Below the pieces are notes generated by a model, which was not told where the DNA came from, made no database searches, and saw only the letters and a list, made by a program, of their open reading frames with translations. Shown here in pieces: positions 24,837 to 32,964 of a stretch of DNA of 46,117 nucleotides. The number at the start of each line of letters is the position of its first letter. Within the stretch, counting starts at the first letter, position 1. Origin of the DNA: Methylobacterium jeotgali. Its GTDB lineage: Bacteria > Pseudomonadota > Alphaproteobacteria > Rhizobiales > Beijerinckiaceae. Both the position numbers and the translations under genes were made by a program. Location of the stretch: positions 1 to 46,117 of the forward strand of contig NZ_BPQR01000012.1 in the NCBI RefSeq assembly GCF_022179345.1, given 5' to 3'.

Positions 24837-25202
24837 TCAGTACTGTCCTGCCACGGCGCCGGTCTTGGCGTCGACGACGACGTGCACGAAACGCCCGTCC
24901 CTGCGCAAGGCCGTGAGCATGTAGACGAGCCCCTCCGCGTGGCGGCACAGCTGGGCCCGCTGGATTTCGGCCCGCGGGATCACGGTGCGCGCGGCGCGGA
25001 TCGCGGCCACGGGCTCGATCACCTGCCGCTCGGCCACCGCCTCGCGCAGATCGGCGGGCGAAAGGCAGCTCTCGACCCGCGGCCCGCTATCGGCGACGGC
25101 CTGCACGGCGGGCGCGGTCTCCTCCGCCTGCGTGCCGGTCTCGCCCGCGACGAAGGCCGTGACCGAAAGGCCGGCTGCAAGGAGGGCGAGGAGGTAACGC
25201 AT
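24837..25202 (-). CDS. Small secreted PepSY-like protein
   Basis: A 121-residue exported protein, the first gene of the PepSY-feuP-feuQ operon. The signal peptide is MRYLLALLAAGLSVTAFVAG. The C-terminal half, from about CLSPADLREAVAERQV onward, ends in VYMLTALRRDGRFVHVVVDA followed by KTGAV, which matches the PepSY fold end (the beta strands ending in VxVDAxTG). Two Cys (about residues 46 and 86) may form a disulfide. PepSY proteins next to PhoP/FeuP systems are thought to modulate the kinase in the periplasm; this is an inference from context. The ATG at 25202 has AGATG-proximal purines (a GGCGAC site) and is fixed by the signal peptide. Confidence 0.75.
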   Translation of the reverse strand: MRYLLALLAAGLSVTAFVAGETGTQAEETAPAVQAVADSGPRVESCLSPADLREAVAERQVIEPVAAIRAARTVIPRAEIQRAQLCRHAEGLVYMLTALRRDGRFVHVVVDAKTGAVAGQY

Positions 25203-25227
25203 CTGTCGCCACTGTCGGCCGAGGGCA

Positions 25228-25244
25228 CTGAATGCGCCCTGAAT
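25228..25244 (-). promoter_or_regulatory. CTGAAT-N5-CTGAAT direct repeat, candidate FeuP-type operator
   Basis: Two perfect six-base repeats with a five-base spacer (period 11) lie 26-42 bases upstream of the PepSY gene start. This 6-N5-6 layout is the hallmark of PhoP/PmrA/OmpR-family binding sites. Read on the minus strand the half-site is ATTCAG. Autoregulation of the operon by its own regulator is the likely meaning (inference). Confidence 0.5.
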
Positions 25245-25324
25245 AGGGACGCGGGCAGAGCTTACGGCCGAGCCCGGCAACCGGTTCCAGCCGATCGCTC
25301 GCGCGCATGTGAATCGCGAGACGC

Positions 25325-25531
25325 TCAACGCTCCGACAAGCGGTCGAGGCTCGCGCGCAGGGCCGTGCTCAGCACGATCTGGCGATCGACGTGGTCGAAG
25401 GCCGCCCGCCGCAGCGCCACGGTCGAGCGCTCGAACTGCCGGCGCGCGGCCTCCAGCCGGCCCGCCGCCGCCCGACCCCTGAGGCGGGCGTTCCCCGACG
25501 CCGCCGGCCGCTCGATCCCGCCTGCCCGCAT
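25325..25531 (-). CDS. Small basic hypothetical protein
   Basis: A 68-residue protein of unknown function, rich in Arg and Ala, with a helical segment QFERSTVALRRAAFDHVDRQ that could be amphipathic. A strong ribosome site (GGGGAGGCGGAG) directly precedes the ATG at 25531. It lies 18 bases downstream of the 117-residue gene on the same strand and may belong to the same transcript as the lysozyme and membrane-protein genes. In the absence of a known family, composition alone does not prove it is real. Confidence 0.5.
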   Translation of the reverse strand: MRAGGIERPAASGNARLRGRAAAGRLEAARRQFERSTVALRRAAFDHVDRQIVLSTALRASLDRLSER

Positions 25532-25549
25532 CTCCGCCTCCCCGCCTCC

Positions 25550-25903
25550 TCACGCGGCGCCCGCCCGGCGCAGCTCGGTCAGCGCCCGCGTCAGCTCCTC
25601 GAAGCGGTCGCGCACGCGCTCGTCGTTGCGGTCGATGCCGCGCGCGATCTCTGCGGAGAGCCGCGACAGGTCCTCGAGCACGCGGGTGCGGCTCTCCAAG
25701 GCCGCGGCGACGGCGGCGTTGGTCTGCGAGGCCCGCTCCAGGGCGGTGGCCGTGGCGCCGGTGTCGTCGATGCGCGCCTCGAGGACGCGCAGGTTCTCCC
25801 GGTAGAGGTGCAGGCAGGCAAGACCGAGGAGGACCGCGACCACCCAGCCCGCGCCCCCGTCCGCGAAGAGCAGGCGGGCTGCCTCCATGGCGATCTTCTC
25901 CAT
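25550..25903 (-). CDS. Small membrane-anchored coiled-coil protein near the lysis genes
   Basis: A 117-residue protein with one membrane helix (about residues 18-35, WVVAVLLGLACLHLY) followed by a long heptad-like helical region (NLRVLEARIDDTGATATALE to RFEELTRALTELRR). It has a ribosome site GGAGGGGG before the ATG at 25903. Single-helix proteins with a long coiled coil near a phage lysozyme can act as spanins or regulators of lysis, but no spanin signature is evident. It shares a strand and close spacing with the lysozyme and 170-residue genes upstream. The function is not known. Confidence 0.65.
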   Translation of the reverse strand: MEKIAMEAARLLFADGGAGWVVAVLLGLACLHLYRENLRVLEARIDDTGATATALERASQTNAAVAAALESRTRVLEDLSRLSAEIARGIDRNDERVRDRFEELTRALTELRRAGAA

Positions 25904-25935
25904 CGCGCGCCCCCTCCGGCGAAGCCCAAGCGTCC

Positions 25936-26448
25936 CTAGCCTGCCGGACGACGCGTGGCGCCGAGGCGCCGGCCGGCCTCGACCGCCGGCCGCAGGGTGT
26001 TGCCGACGGTGGCCGCCTCTTCGAGCGGCAGGCTGCGGAAGACCTTCTCGGCGAGCCCCTCGATGCCGCCGGCCTGGCGGAGAAGCCAGCCCGGCGCCTG
26101 GTCGGCGGCTCGCTGGACCGCGCGGGCGATGACCGCCGAGCCGAGGGGGATCGTGAGCGTGCGGCCCTTCACGGCGCCCGCCACGGCGTTCAGCGCGAAG
26201 TCGGTGACGTTGCGGACGAGTCGCTCGACGAGAGTCGCGGTGACGAACAGGCGCAGCGGCCCCGCCAGCCGCGCGACGAGCGCCGTCACCGCCGCCGCAG
26301 CGAAGGGCACGGCGGCGCTCGCGAGGCCCTGTAGGACGGGGAGGAGCGCATCCCCCCAGGGCAGCGCGACGGCAGCGGTCTCGGCGGCGGCCGCTGGCAC
26401 GGCGACGAACCACGCGAGCAGGGCGAGGGAGAGGGCGAGAGGGCGCAT
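25936..26448 (-). CDS. Putative holin-like or secreted membrane protein in the lysis region
   Basis: A 170-residue protein. The N-terminus (PLALSLALLAWFVAVPAAAA) resembles a signal peptide or first membrane helix, and a second hydrophobic stretch follows around VLQGLASAAVPFAAAAVTAL. The rest is a helical, moderately polar region with basic residues (NVTDFALNAVAGAVKGR...). Position 29 bases after the lysozyme stop, on the same strand, and two membrane-like stretches fit a holin or holin-like partner. I do not recognise a specific holin family with certainty, so this is an inference from context. Confidence 0.6.
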   Translation of the reverse strand: MRPLALSLALLAWFVAVPAAAAETAAVALPWGDALLPVLQGLASAAVPFAAAAVTALVARLAGPLRLFVTATLVERLVRNVTDFALNAVAGAVKGRTLTIPLGSAVIARAVQRAADQAPGWLLRQAGGIEGLAEKVFRSLPLEEAATVGNTLRPAVEAGRRLGATRRPAG

Positions 26449-26477
26449 CGGATATCCTTTCGGGCGGTTCGGAGGCG

Positions 26478-27095
26478 TCAGCGGCGCAGGAGCCAGCGCC
26501 AGAGGGCGGCGAGGCCGGAGCGTGGCGGAGCCGGGGGCTCCGCCGGTCGCCGCGGCGCCACCGGAGCCGGGCCGCGCGGCAGGGGCCGACGCTCCGCGGA
26601 TCGCGCCGGGCGCGGCGCGTTGACGGGACCGGTATCCCCGCGACGGGCGCAGGGCATCGCGGTGGCGTAGGGCGTGAGGAACTGGTCGTGCTCGGCCTGC
26701 CGGCGGGGCAGGATCGCGGCCGGGCGGTTCCACATCAGGATCGCTTCGGCCGCGCCCGCCCGGTCGCCGGCCCGGAGGCGCCGCAGCAGCGTCGAGCGCA
26801 GGAAGGCCCCCTGCCCGATGTTGAAGCAGAGCGAGACCAGGGCGTCGAAGGCGTGGTCCGGCAGATCCTCCGGCACCGCCTGCGCCACGGTGCGGGCGAA
26901 GCGCGCGACGTCGCGCGCGAAGATCGCCTCGCATTCCTCCGGCGTGATCGTCAGGCCCGGCCGCACGGTGGGCGGCCCCGCCGCCGAGGTGTGACCGACG
27001 CCGATCGTCCAGACGCCGACCGAGTCGCGATAGGCCTCGAGCCGCGCGCCTTCCCGCGCGACGAGCACTGCCCTGCCGATGGCGCTGAGCTCCAT
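26478..27095 (-). CDS. GH24 phage-type lysozyme (endolysin)
   Basis: A 205-residue T4-type lysozyme. The catalytic triad spacing E15-x8-D24-x5-T30 matches T4 lysozyme exactly (AREGARLEAYRDSVGVWTIG, GHT next). Residues about 75-90 give the family motif AFDALVSLCFNIGQGAF. It cleaves the peptidoglycan MurNAc-GlcNAc bond. No signal peptide is visible, so a holin or SAR-type release is needed. From residue 145 the protein continues into an Arg/Pro-rich linker and ends in a basic aromatic tail (ALWRWLLRR), which may target the membrane or wall. It is probably the lysis enzyme of the GTA, whose structural genes begin just to its right. Confidence 0.9.
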   Translation of the reverse strand: MELSAIGRAVLVAREGARLEAYRDSVGVWTIGVGHTSAAGPPTVRPGLTITPEECEAIFARDVARFARTVAQAVPEDLPDHAFDALVSLCFNIGQGAFLRSTLLRRLRAGDRAGAAEAILMWNRPAAILPRRQAEHDQFLTPYATAMPCARRGDTGPVNAPRPARSAERRPLPRGPAPVAPRRPAEPPAPPRSGLAALWRWLLRR

Positions 27096-27209
27096 GGTCG
27101 ATCTCCGGTGAGGTTGGGAAGCGGTGTGGCGGAGGCCGCGACGGTGCGGCCCGGAACGCCCGGCGGCGACGGCCGTTTGATCCGGCACGACCTTCCGCGA
27201 GGAGAGAGG

Positions 27210-27467
27210 ATGATGAGGACGGGAACGATGCTGGCCGCGGTGGCGGCCCTGACGCTCGCCGGCGCCGGCACGGCGCTCGCCGGCAACAGCAATTCCGGAA
27301 GCGGGCTCTCGCCCTACGCGGCCCAGAGCGGCAACGACCGCTCGGCGGGGGTGAACAACGGCAACTACACGCAGCCGCGCTTCAATCCCTACACCCGCAC
27401 CTACGGGCGCCCGGTTCGCGAATACGACCGGCCGGCGCCGGGGTACTACTACGGCTATCCGTACTGA
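27210..27467 (+). CDS. Small secreted Asn/Tyr-rich protein
   Basis: An 85-residue exported protein with signal peptide (TMLAAVAALTLAGAGTALAG) and a mature part of about 60 residues rich in Asn, Tyr, Pro and Arg, ending in a Tyr/Gly-rich tail (YYYGYPY). It has no recognised family; unstructured or surface-associated sequence is likely. The ribosome site GGAGAGAGG lies directly before the ATG at 27210 (a second ATG follows in frame at 27213). It lies on the plus strand between the GTA-type lysozyme and the DUF2793 gene, both on the minus strand. Its stop is 15 bases from the DUF2793 stop. Confidence 0.8.
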   Translation: MMRTGTMLAAVAALTLAGAGTALAGNSNSGSGLSPYAAQSGNDRSAGVNNGNYTQPRFNPYTRTYGRPVREYDRPAPGYYYGYPY

Positions 27468-27482
27468 GCGGACCTGCCGCCC

Positions 27483-29048
27483 TCACCCGAGGGCGTGTCC
27501 CCAGAACTGCGACTCGGCGCCGGCGGCATAACCGTCGGCGCCCCTCATGCGTGCGAAGACCTCGACGCGGTCGCCCGCCGCGAGGCCGAGCATCGCTGTG
27601 AGCACCAGGGTGCCGAGCCCGTCGACGGGGGCCGGCACGGCGCAGCGCCCGGCCTCGGCCACGCCGTTGCGTCGGAAGCGTGCCTCGAAGCCTGCCGGCG
27701 ACGACGTGCCGTTGCGGCGGTAGCCGAGGCTCAGCCCGAATAGATAGGCCCCCGCCTCCGGCGCCACGAAGCGCGAGGTCCCCGCGTCGAAGGCTCCCTG
27801 CCCATTGATCGCCGCCTCGTTGAACTGCACCCGCGTCCAGGCATCGGCGGCGAGGTAGTTGTCGAAATTCGTCGCCGCACAGAAGCGGACCGGATTGCCG
27901 AGCCGCTGCCATCCCACGCCGTCATAGGCGCGGAAGGCGCTCGCCGTGCTGTCGAACACGATCTGCCCGGCGCTCGCCCCGGCGGCCGGAACGCCTGCCC
28001 GCGGCTGAAGCTCCAGGGCGCCGTTGGCCCGCAGCCGCAGGACCGGACGCCGAACGGTCGAGCCGAGGTCGGTGGTCTGGAACTCGATGGCGGTGCCGCG
28101 GGCCCCGGCCGCGAACCCCTCTTCCGCGTAGGCCCCGAGGGAGACGGCATCCCCCGAATAGGCGCCGCCGTCATGGTAGCCGCGGCCGGCCAGGGTGAAG
28201 AGCCGGTCCCCGGCCGCGAGCGCGCCGGGCGATGAGGACGTACCGCGACCGATACGAGCGCGCAGCACGGCCTCCGGCGCACCGGTCGCGGCGTGGCTCG
28301 CGATCTCGATCGCCGGGGAGCCCGGTTGGGATGCCGCCGTAACCGGAGCGGCGGGCGCCCCGGCACCGGGTGAGGCGGCGGCGCCGAAGCCGACGAAGCC
28401 GGTGGCAGGGTCGATCCGCCAGGCGCCGGTCCAGGCCGATCCGTCCGGCGAGACCTTGGCCGACAGCGCGTCCTCGCCTGCGAGCCCGATCTCGGCGCGG
28501 CCCGAATAACCCTTCTGGAACAGGAGCGAGAGGGCGTTTCCGCTCGCCTCCTTGTTAAGGACCAAGCGCAGGTCGCCGCTGCCGCCCTCGCCCGGGGCGC
28601 GTGCCGTGAGCAGGGCGGCGTTGAGCTTCGCCGCGAAGGGGTTGCCGGCATCCGCCTGCGTGCCGATTCCGAGCCCGGCGAGGCTCGCGGCGCCGCCCAG
28701 CGCGCTTCCGAGCCCGGTCCAGCCGGCGGCGGTGAAGACGCAGAGCGCGCCCTCGTCCATCAGATACGCGATCCAGCCCGGCCGGGGCGCGGACGCCGCC
28801 CAGACCCCGTCCTCGAAGCGCACGACCTGACCGGCGAGCCCCGCCCAGGCCCCGGTCGGCGCCGGCCCCGCGACGATATAGCGGTCGCCCTCGGCCGGGT
28901 TTACGGGCGGCGCCGCGAGGTCCCGGTCGAGGCAGGCGAGTTGCGCCAGCGCATCGAGGAGGGTCAGCGCTTCGTTGTGGGTGACGTGCTTCTGCGCCTG
29001 CCCCGCCGCGATCAGCGGCAGGGCGAGGTTGCGGGTCGTCTGCGACAT
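27483..29048 (-). CDS. DUF2793 tail-associated protein with C1q-like C-terminal domain
   Basis: A 521-residue protein. Residues 1-100 are the DUF2793 domain, recognised from SQTTRNLALPLIAAGQAQKH and PAEGDRYIVAGPAPTGAW. The middle is glycine/alanine-rich low-complexity sequence, probably a fibrous spacer. The C-terminal about 130 residues resemble C1q/TNF-like jelly-roll domains: FDAGTSRFVAPEAGAYLFGL, then a GDRVEVFARM strand and the final SQFWGHALG. Such domains trimerise and often bind sugars or receptors in tail fibres. It lies 16 bases after the TIM-barrel tail gene and is probably the terminal fibre or host-binding subunit of the GTA. RcGTA itself has different fibre genes, so this may be lineage-specific. 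Confidence 0.85.
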   Translation of the reverse strand: MSQTTRNLALPLIAAGQAQKHVTHNEALTLLDALAQLACLDRDLAAPPVNPAEGDRYIVAGPAPTGAWAGLAGQVVRFEDGVWAASAPRPGWIAYLMDEGALCVFTAAGWTGLGSALGGAASLAGLGIGTQADAGNPFAAKLNAALLTARAPGEGGSGDLRLVLNKEASGNALSLLFQKGYSGRAEIGLAGEDALSAKVSPDGSAWTGAWRIDPATGFVGFGAAASPGAGAPAAPVTAASQPGSPAIEIASHAATGAPEAVLRARIGRGTSSSPGALAAGDRLFTLAGRGYHDGGAYSGDAVSLGAYAEEGFAAGARGTAIEFQTTDLGSTVRRPVLRLRANGALELQPRAGVPAAGASAGQIVFDSTASAFRAYDGVGWQRLGNPVRFCAATNFDNYLAADAWTRVQFNEAAINGQGAFDAGTSRFVAPEAGAYLFGLSLGYRRNGTSSPAGFEARFRRNGVAEAGRCAVPAPVDGLGTLVLTAMLGLAAGDRVEVFARMRGADGYAAGAESQFWGHALG

Positions 29049-29064
29049 GCGTGTGCTCCTGGTC

Positions 29065-32000
29065 TCAACCGGCGCGGACGGGCACGCGGGCACGGCAGCG
29101 AGGCCCGAAGCCCGCGACCGCGCCGACCTGCGCCACCGCCGCCTCGATCGCGTGTTGCGGAGCGCCGAAATCCGCGGCCTCGTCGGCGGCCGGGTAGAGC
29201 GCGGCAGGTTCCGCGACGGTCAGCGTCCGCAGGACGGCGCCGCCGGGGCCGAGGATGTCGAGGGCGTAGCGCTCGGCCGCCTCGTCGAGAGGGATGTCGG
29301 CAGGCTCCCAGGCATCCGCTGCCCGGCGGGCACGGCGGATCCAGGTGAAGCGCACGCCCTCGGGCCCGCGCCGGGCGCGCAGATGCACCGGCGCCGGCGG
29401 CCGCAGCGCCTCGATGCCGGCGGTGGCGGCGATCTCGGTGAAAGCCGGATCGCCGGGGTCGCGGTCGGCGGGGCCGACCCGGTAGCGGAACGGACGGCCG
29501 GTCTCGTCGAGCCGGTCCACCAGCGGCACCACCGCCTCGTCGAGGCGCACGATCAGGCTGCCGGCGGGCGTCGGCCGCGAGGCCGCCGCCTCGCTCCCGG
29601 CCAGGCCCCGGAGCAGGCACGCGAGACGGAAGCGGCCGGCGCCGGTCATAACCGCCACGGCGGCGGCGACGATCTCGACGGTGCCGTCCGGCGCGACGAG
29701 GGCGAAGAGGTTCGCGCCCGCCAGCACGGCGGCCTCGTCGGCGCTCGCGAGCGTGCCGGCGTTGCGCAGATCGACGTCGAGGGCGTGACCCCGATCGAAG
29801 CGCCAGAGCGGGCCCGGCGGCAGCTCGCTCAGGGTGCGCCCGAGGCAGGCCCCGTGCTCCACGAGCCGGTGGAAGGCGAGCGGACCAGCCTCACCCTCGC
29901 CCCGCCAGACGGCCAGCGCGCCGGGCCAGGGCTGGGCGGCGACGGCGAGATGCTGGAGGATCGTCGGCTCCCCCCGATCCGCCGGGAGATCGAGGGGGAC
30001 CACGAAGGGCTTTCCGGGAAAGGCGGGACGGGTGCGCCGGGGCGGCTGCCCCTCGCCGTCCCGAGGGCGCGGCGCCCGGCCGGGCTCGGACACCGCGCGG
30101 GTCTCGATGCGGCGGCCGGCCGGCGCGTCCTCGATGCGGAGGATGCGGTGCGCCGTCCCGCCCGGCAGGGTCACGAGATCGCCGGGCTCCAGGTCGAGAC
30201 GGCGGGGGCTCACCGCGAAGGCCGCCGTCTCCCGCCCGGCGATGGCCGCGTCGAGGAGCGACTCGGCGAGCGCCTCCGCCGCCCCGCGCCGCGTGACGAC
30301 GGGAAGGTCGAGGCGCGTCTCCCGGCGCCGGCCGCCGGTGGGCCGCGAGGCCGCGGCGGAGGCGCGGCGATACTCCGGGCTCTCGCTATCGCCGAAGACC
30401 AGTTCGACGGAGCGGGGCAGCGCGCTCTCCTCGGCGCGCATCCGGCGGAGCGTCGGCTCGTCACCGCTCTCGACGAGCTCGCCCGCCGAGAGCGGCAGGG
30501 CCCGCGCGAGGCCGGGGCCGCGGAAGCGCAGGCGTCCGCCGCTCGCGGAGACGTCGAGCCCGAAGGCCTGGGCCAGGGGCTCCAGGGCGCCGCGGGCGGA
30601 GAGCGGCCGGTCGAGCACGTAGCCGTCGAGGAAGGCGTCGGCCGCGATCGCGGCGGGCGCGGAGACGCCGAGATCGGCCAGGATCGCCGCGATCAGGCGG
30701 GCGAGGTCGAGCCCCTCGACGCGGCCGGTGATCCAGTGGCCGACCGACCAGTTGCCGGCATCCGCCCAGACCTCGGAATAGTCCGGGAAGGCCGGGAAGG
30801 GCCGCGCGTCCCAGCACCAGACGAAGACGCTCTCGGGGGACACCATGCGCCCGCCGTAGAAGGACGAGACCGGATTGTGCGCCTCCACGAAGCCCGGCGC
30901 GGCGGGGTCGAAGCGACCGATGATCGCTTCGAGGCCCCGGGCCTGGATGAGGTCGTCGCGGCGGCCCGTCGAGAAGGGCGGGGCGGCGTTCTCAGAGGAT
31001 TTCGGGTCGGGGAAGACGTTCGGGCCGTTGGTTCCCTTGTCGACGGCGGGCACGCCGATCTCGGTGAGCCAGATCGGCTTCGAGCACGGCACCCAGGCGG
31101 TGGTGCGGGTCTCGACGCCGCCGTCGCGCTCGACATGCGGGTTCGACCACCAGGAGACGAGGTCCTTCGCCCGGTAGATCCAGGGCTTGCCGTAGGCGCC
31201 GTCGGTGATCGGGGCGCGGACCTGCGCCGCCCGGTCCGCCCCGCTCGCGTAGTACCAGTCGAAGGCCTCTCCCGCGCCGAGGCGGGAGCGGAGATAGGCA
31301 GTGTCGGTCACGGCGTCCGCGAGGCCCGCGTCGGCGTGGTCGCGGCCCTCCCGCCAGTCGCTCAGCGGCGGGTAGAAGTCGATACCGACCGCGTCGATGG
31401 CAGGATCGGCGAAGAGCGCATCGAGGGGAAAGCGCACCGTGGCGCCGCCGTCGCGGACATGGGCGCCGTACTCGGTCCAGTCGGCGGCGTATACCAAGGC
31501 GGTACCGCTTCCGAGACGGGCGCGGACGGCCGACGCGAGGGAGCGGAAGGAGGCGACCGCCGGGTAGCCGCCCGCCTCGTCGCGTACCTGGGTCAGGCCG
31601 GGGAACTCGCTGCCGAGGATGAGGCCCGCGAGCGGCGCGCCCCCCGCCGCCCAGCCGGCGGCGAGATCGGCGTAGTGCAGCAGCATCGCCGCATAGCCGG
31701 AAGGGCCGTCGAAGAAGGCGCCGACCTGCTGGGCGGCCTCCACCGTCCCGTCCGTGCTGCCGGCGGTGTCCGGCGCCGGGTAGCAGGTGATGCGCCCGCG
31801 CCAGGGATAGGCGGGCTGGCCTGGACCGCCCGGCGCATAGGGGTTCGGCAGGGCGTTGCCGGCGGGCACGTCCATCATCACGAAGGGGTAGAGCACGACC
31901 GCGAGGCCGCGCCCGTGCAGCTCCGCCACGAGCCGGCCGAGCCCCGCGTCGGAGGGCGTGCCGCCATAGGCGGGACCGCCGCCGGGCGCCGTCGAGACGA

Positions 32001-32964
32001 CGTCGGCGGTCTCCCGCGTCAGACCCGCCACGGACCAGGCGTCGCCGGCCGATTTCTTCAGCGCGGAATCGACCTTCGGGACGATGGTGCAGGCGCCGGC
32101 CCGGAGATCGCTGCCGAACCAGGACGCGACCACCGCGACGCGCTTGAGGTTCGGGCACAGCGCCTGGAGGGCGTCGAGGGAGGCGAGCACGTCCGTGCCG
32201 CGCTGGAACTGGAAGCGGTTGGCGGGCTTCGTGGTGCCGAGCCCGCCATCCTCGCTCACGGGGGCCGGGTCGAGGCCGAACTCCGTCGAGCCGGGGATGA
32301 GGTCGACGGCGCGGATCATCCCCGCCAGCCCCTCGACGGGCCGCACCACCTCGAAGGCGAACTGCGGCACCCGGTTGCCGTAGTCGGCGAGGGCCAAGCG
32401 CTCGAACACGGCGTAGGCGAGGCCGCGATAGGCCGGCGCGCGCTCCGCCCCCTCCTTGGCGACGATGAGCGGATCGGGCGCCTGGTCCGCTCCGCCCCGG
32501 TGCAGGCGCCAGGTGATCGCCGAAAGGTCGAGCTCGGCCCCGTCCGCCCAGACGCGCCGGACATACGCGATCTCGCCCTCACAGAGGCCGACCGCGAGAT
32601 TGGCGTAGTAGGCGTAGGCCGTCCGGACCGTCTTGCTTCCGCTCCCGCCCTTGCCGCCGGTGGAGGAGCGTTCGACGGTGGTGTTGGCGACCTCGAGCGG
32701 CCGCGTCGCCCAGATCAGGGTGCCGCCGATCCGCGCCCGGCCGTAGACGCGAGGCACGGGGTCACCCTCCGTCGAGGAGAGGCCGGCGACCTCCGACAGG
32801 CGCGGACCCTCGACCCGGCGGGGGCTGGCATCGGTCCCGAACAGGGCGCTGTCGATGGCGCTGCCCGCGACGGCGCCGACGACCTTTCCGATGGCGCCGC
32901 CGATCGGGCCGCCCAGCGCCGTGCCGACCGCGCTCGCCGCCGTCGACAGGATCAGCGTCGCCAT
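29065..32964 (-). CDS. GTA host-specificity / baseplate protein with TIM-barrel-like domain
   Basis: A 1299-residue tail-tip protein, equivalent to orfg15 of RcGTA. The N-terminus is hydrophobic and glycine-rich (TASAVGTALGGPIGGAIG and the following residues). The middle region carries the glycosidase-like (TIM barrel) domain, seen from ASWFGSDLRAGACTIVPKVD through repeated aromatic and acid motifs. The C-terminal third is beta-rich and contains fibronectin-like segments. It probably crosses the outer layer and defines receptor or capsule interaction. The start is chosen as ATG 32964 since the family begins MATLIL..., giving a 13-base overlap with the NlpC gene. A 1430-residue antisense frame on the plus strand through this gene is an artefact of high GC. 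Confidence 0.9.
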   Translation of the reverse strand: MATLILSTAASAVGTALGGPIGGAIGKVVGAVAGSAIDSALFGTDASPRRVEGPRLSEVAGLSSTEGDPVPRVYGRARIGGTLIWATRPLEVANTTVERSSTGGKGGSGSKTVRTAYAYYANLAVGLCEGEIAYVRRVWADGAELDLSAITWRLHRGGADQAPDPLIVAKEGAERAPAYRGLAYAVFERLALADYGNRVPQFAFEVVRPVEGLAGMIRAVDLIPGSTEFGLDPAPVSEDGGLGTTKPANRFQFQRGTDVLASLDALQALCPNLKRVAVVASWFGSDLRAGACTIVPKVDSALKKSAGDAWSVAGLTRETADVVSTAPGGGPAYGGTPSDAGLGRLVAELHGRGLAVVLYPFVMMDVPAGNALPNPYAPGGPGQPAYPWRGRITCYPAPDTAGSTDGTVEAAQQVGAFFDGPSGYAAMLLHYADLAAGWAAGGAPLAGLILGSEFPGLTQVRDEAGGYPAVASFRSLASAVRARLGSGTALVYAADWTEYGAHVRDGGATVRFPLDALFADPAIDAVGIDFYPPLSDWREGRDHADAGLADAVTDTAYLRSRLGAGEAFDWYYASGADRAAQVRAPITDGAYGKPWIYRAKDLVSWWSNPHVERDGGVETRTTAWVPCSKPIWLTEIGVPAVDKGTNGPNVFPDPKSSENAAPPFSTGRRDDLIQARGLEAIIGRFDPAAPGFVEAHNPVSSFYGGRMVSPESVFVWCWDARPFPAFPDYSEVWADAGNWSVGHWITGRVEGLDLARLIAAILADLGVSAPAAIAADAFLDGYVLDRPLSARGALEPLAQAFGLDVSASGGRLRFRGPGLARALPLSAGELVESGDEPTLRRMRAEESALPRSVELVFGDSESPEYRRASAAASRPTGGRRRETRLDLPVVTRRGAAEALAESLLDAAIAGRETAAFAVSPRRLDLEPGDLVTLPGGTAHRILRIEDAPAGRRIETRAVSEPGRAPRPRDGEGQPPRRTRPAFPGKPFVVPLDLPADRGEPTILQHLAVAAQPWPGALAVWRGEGEAGPLAFHRLVEHGACLGRTLSELPPGPLWRFDRGHALDVDLRNAGTLASADEAAVLAGANLFALVAPDGTVEIVAAAVAVMTGAGRFRLACLLRGLAGSEAAASRPTPAGSLIVRLDEAVVPLVDRLDETGRPFRYRVGPADRDPGDPAFTEIAATAGIEALRPPAPVHLRARRGPEGVRFTWIRRARRAADAWEPADIPLDEAAERYALDILGPGGAVLRTLTVAEPAALYPAADEAADFGAPQHAIEAAVAQVGAVAGFGPRCRARVPVRAG

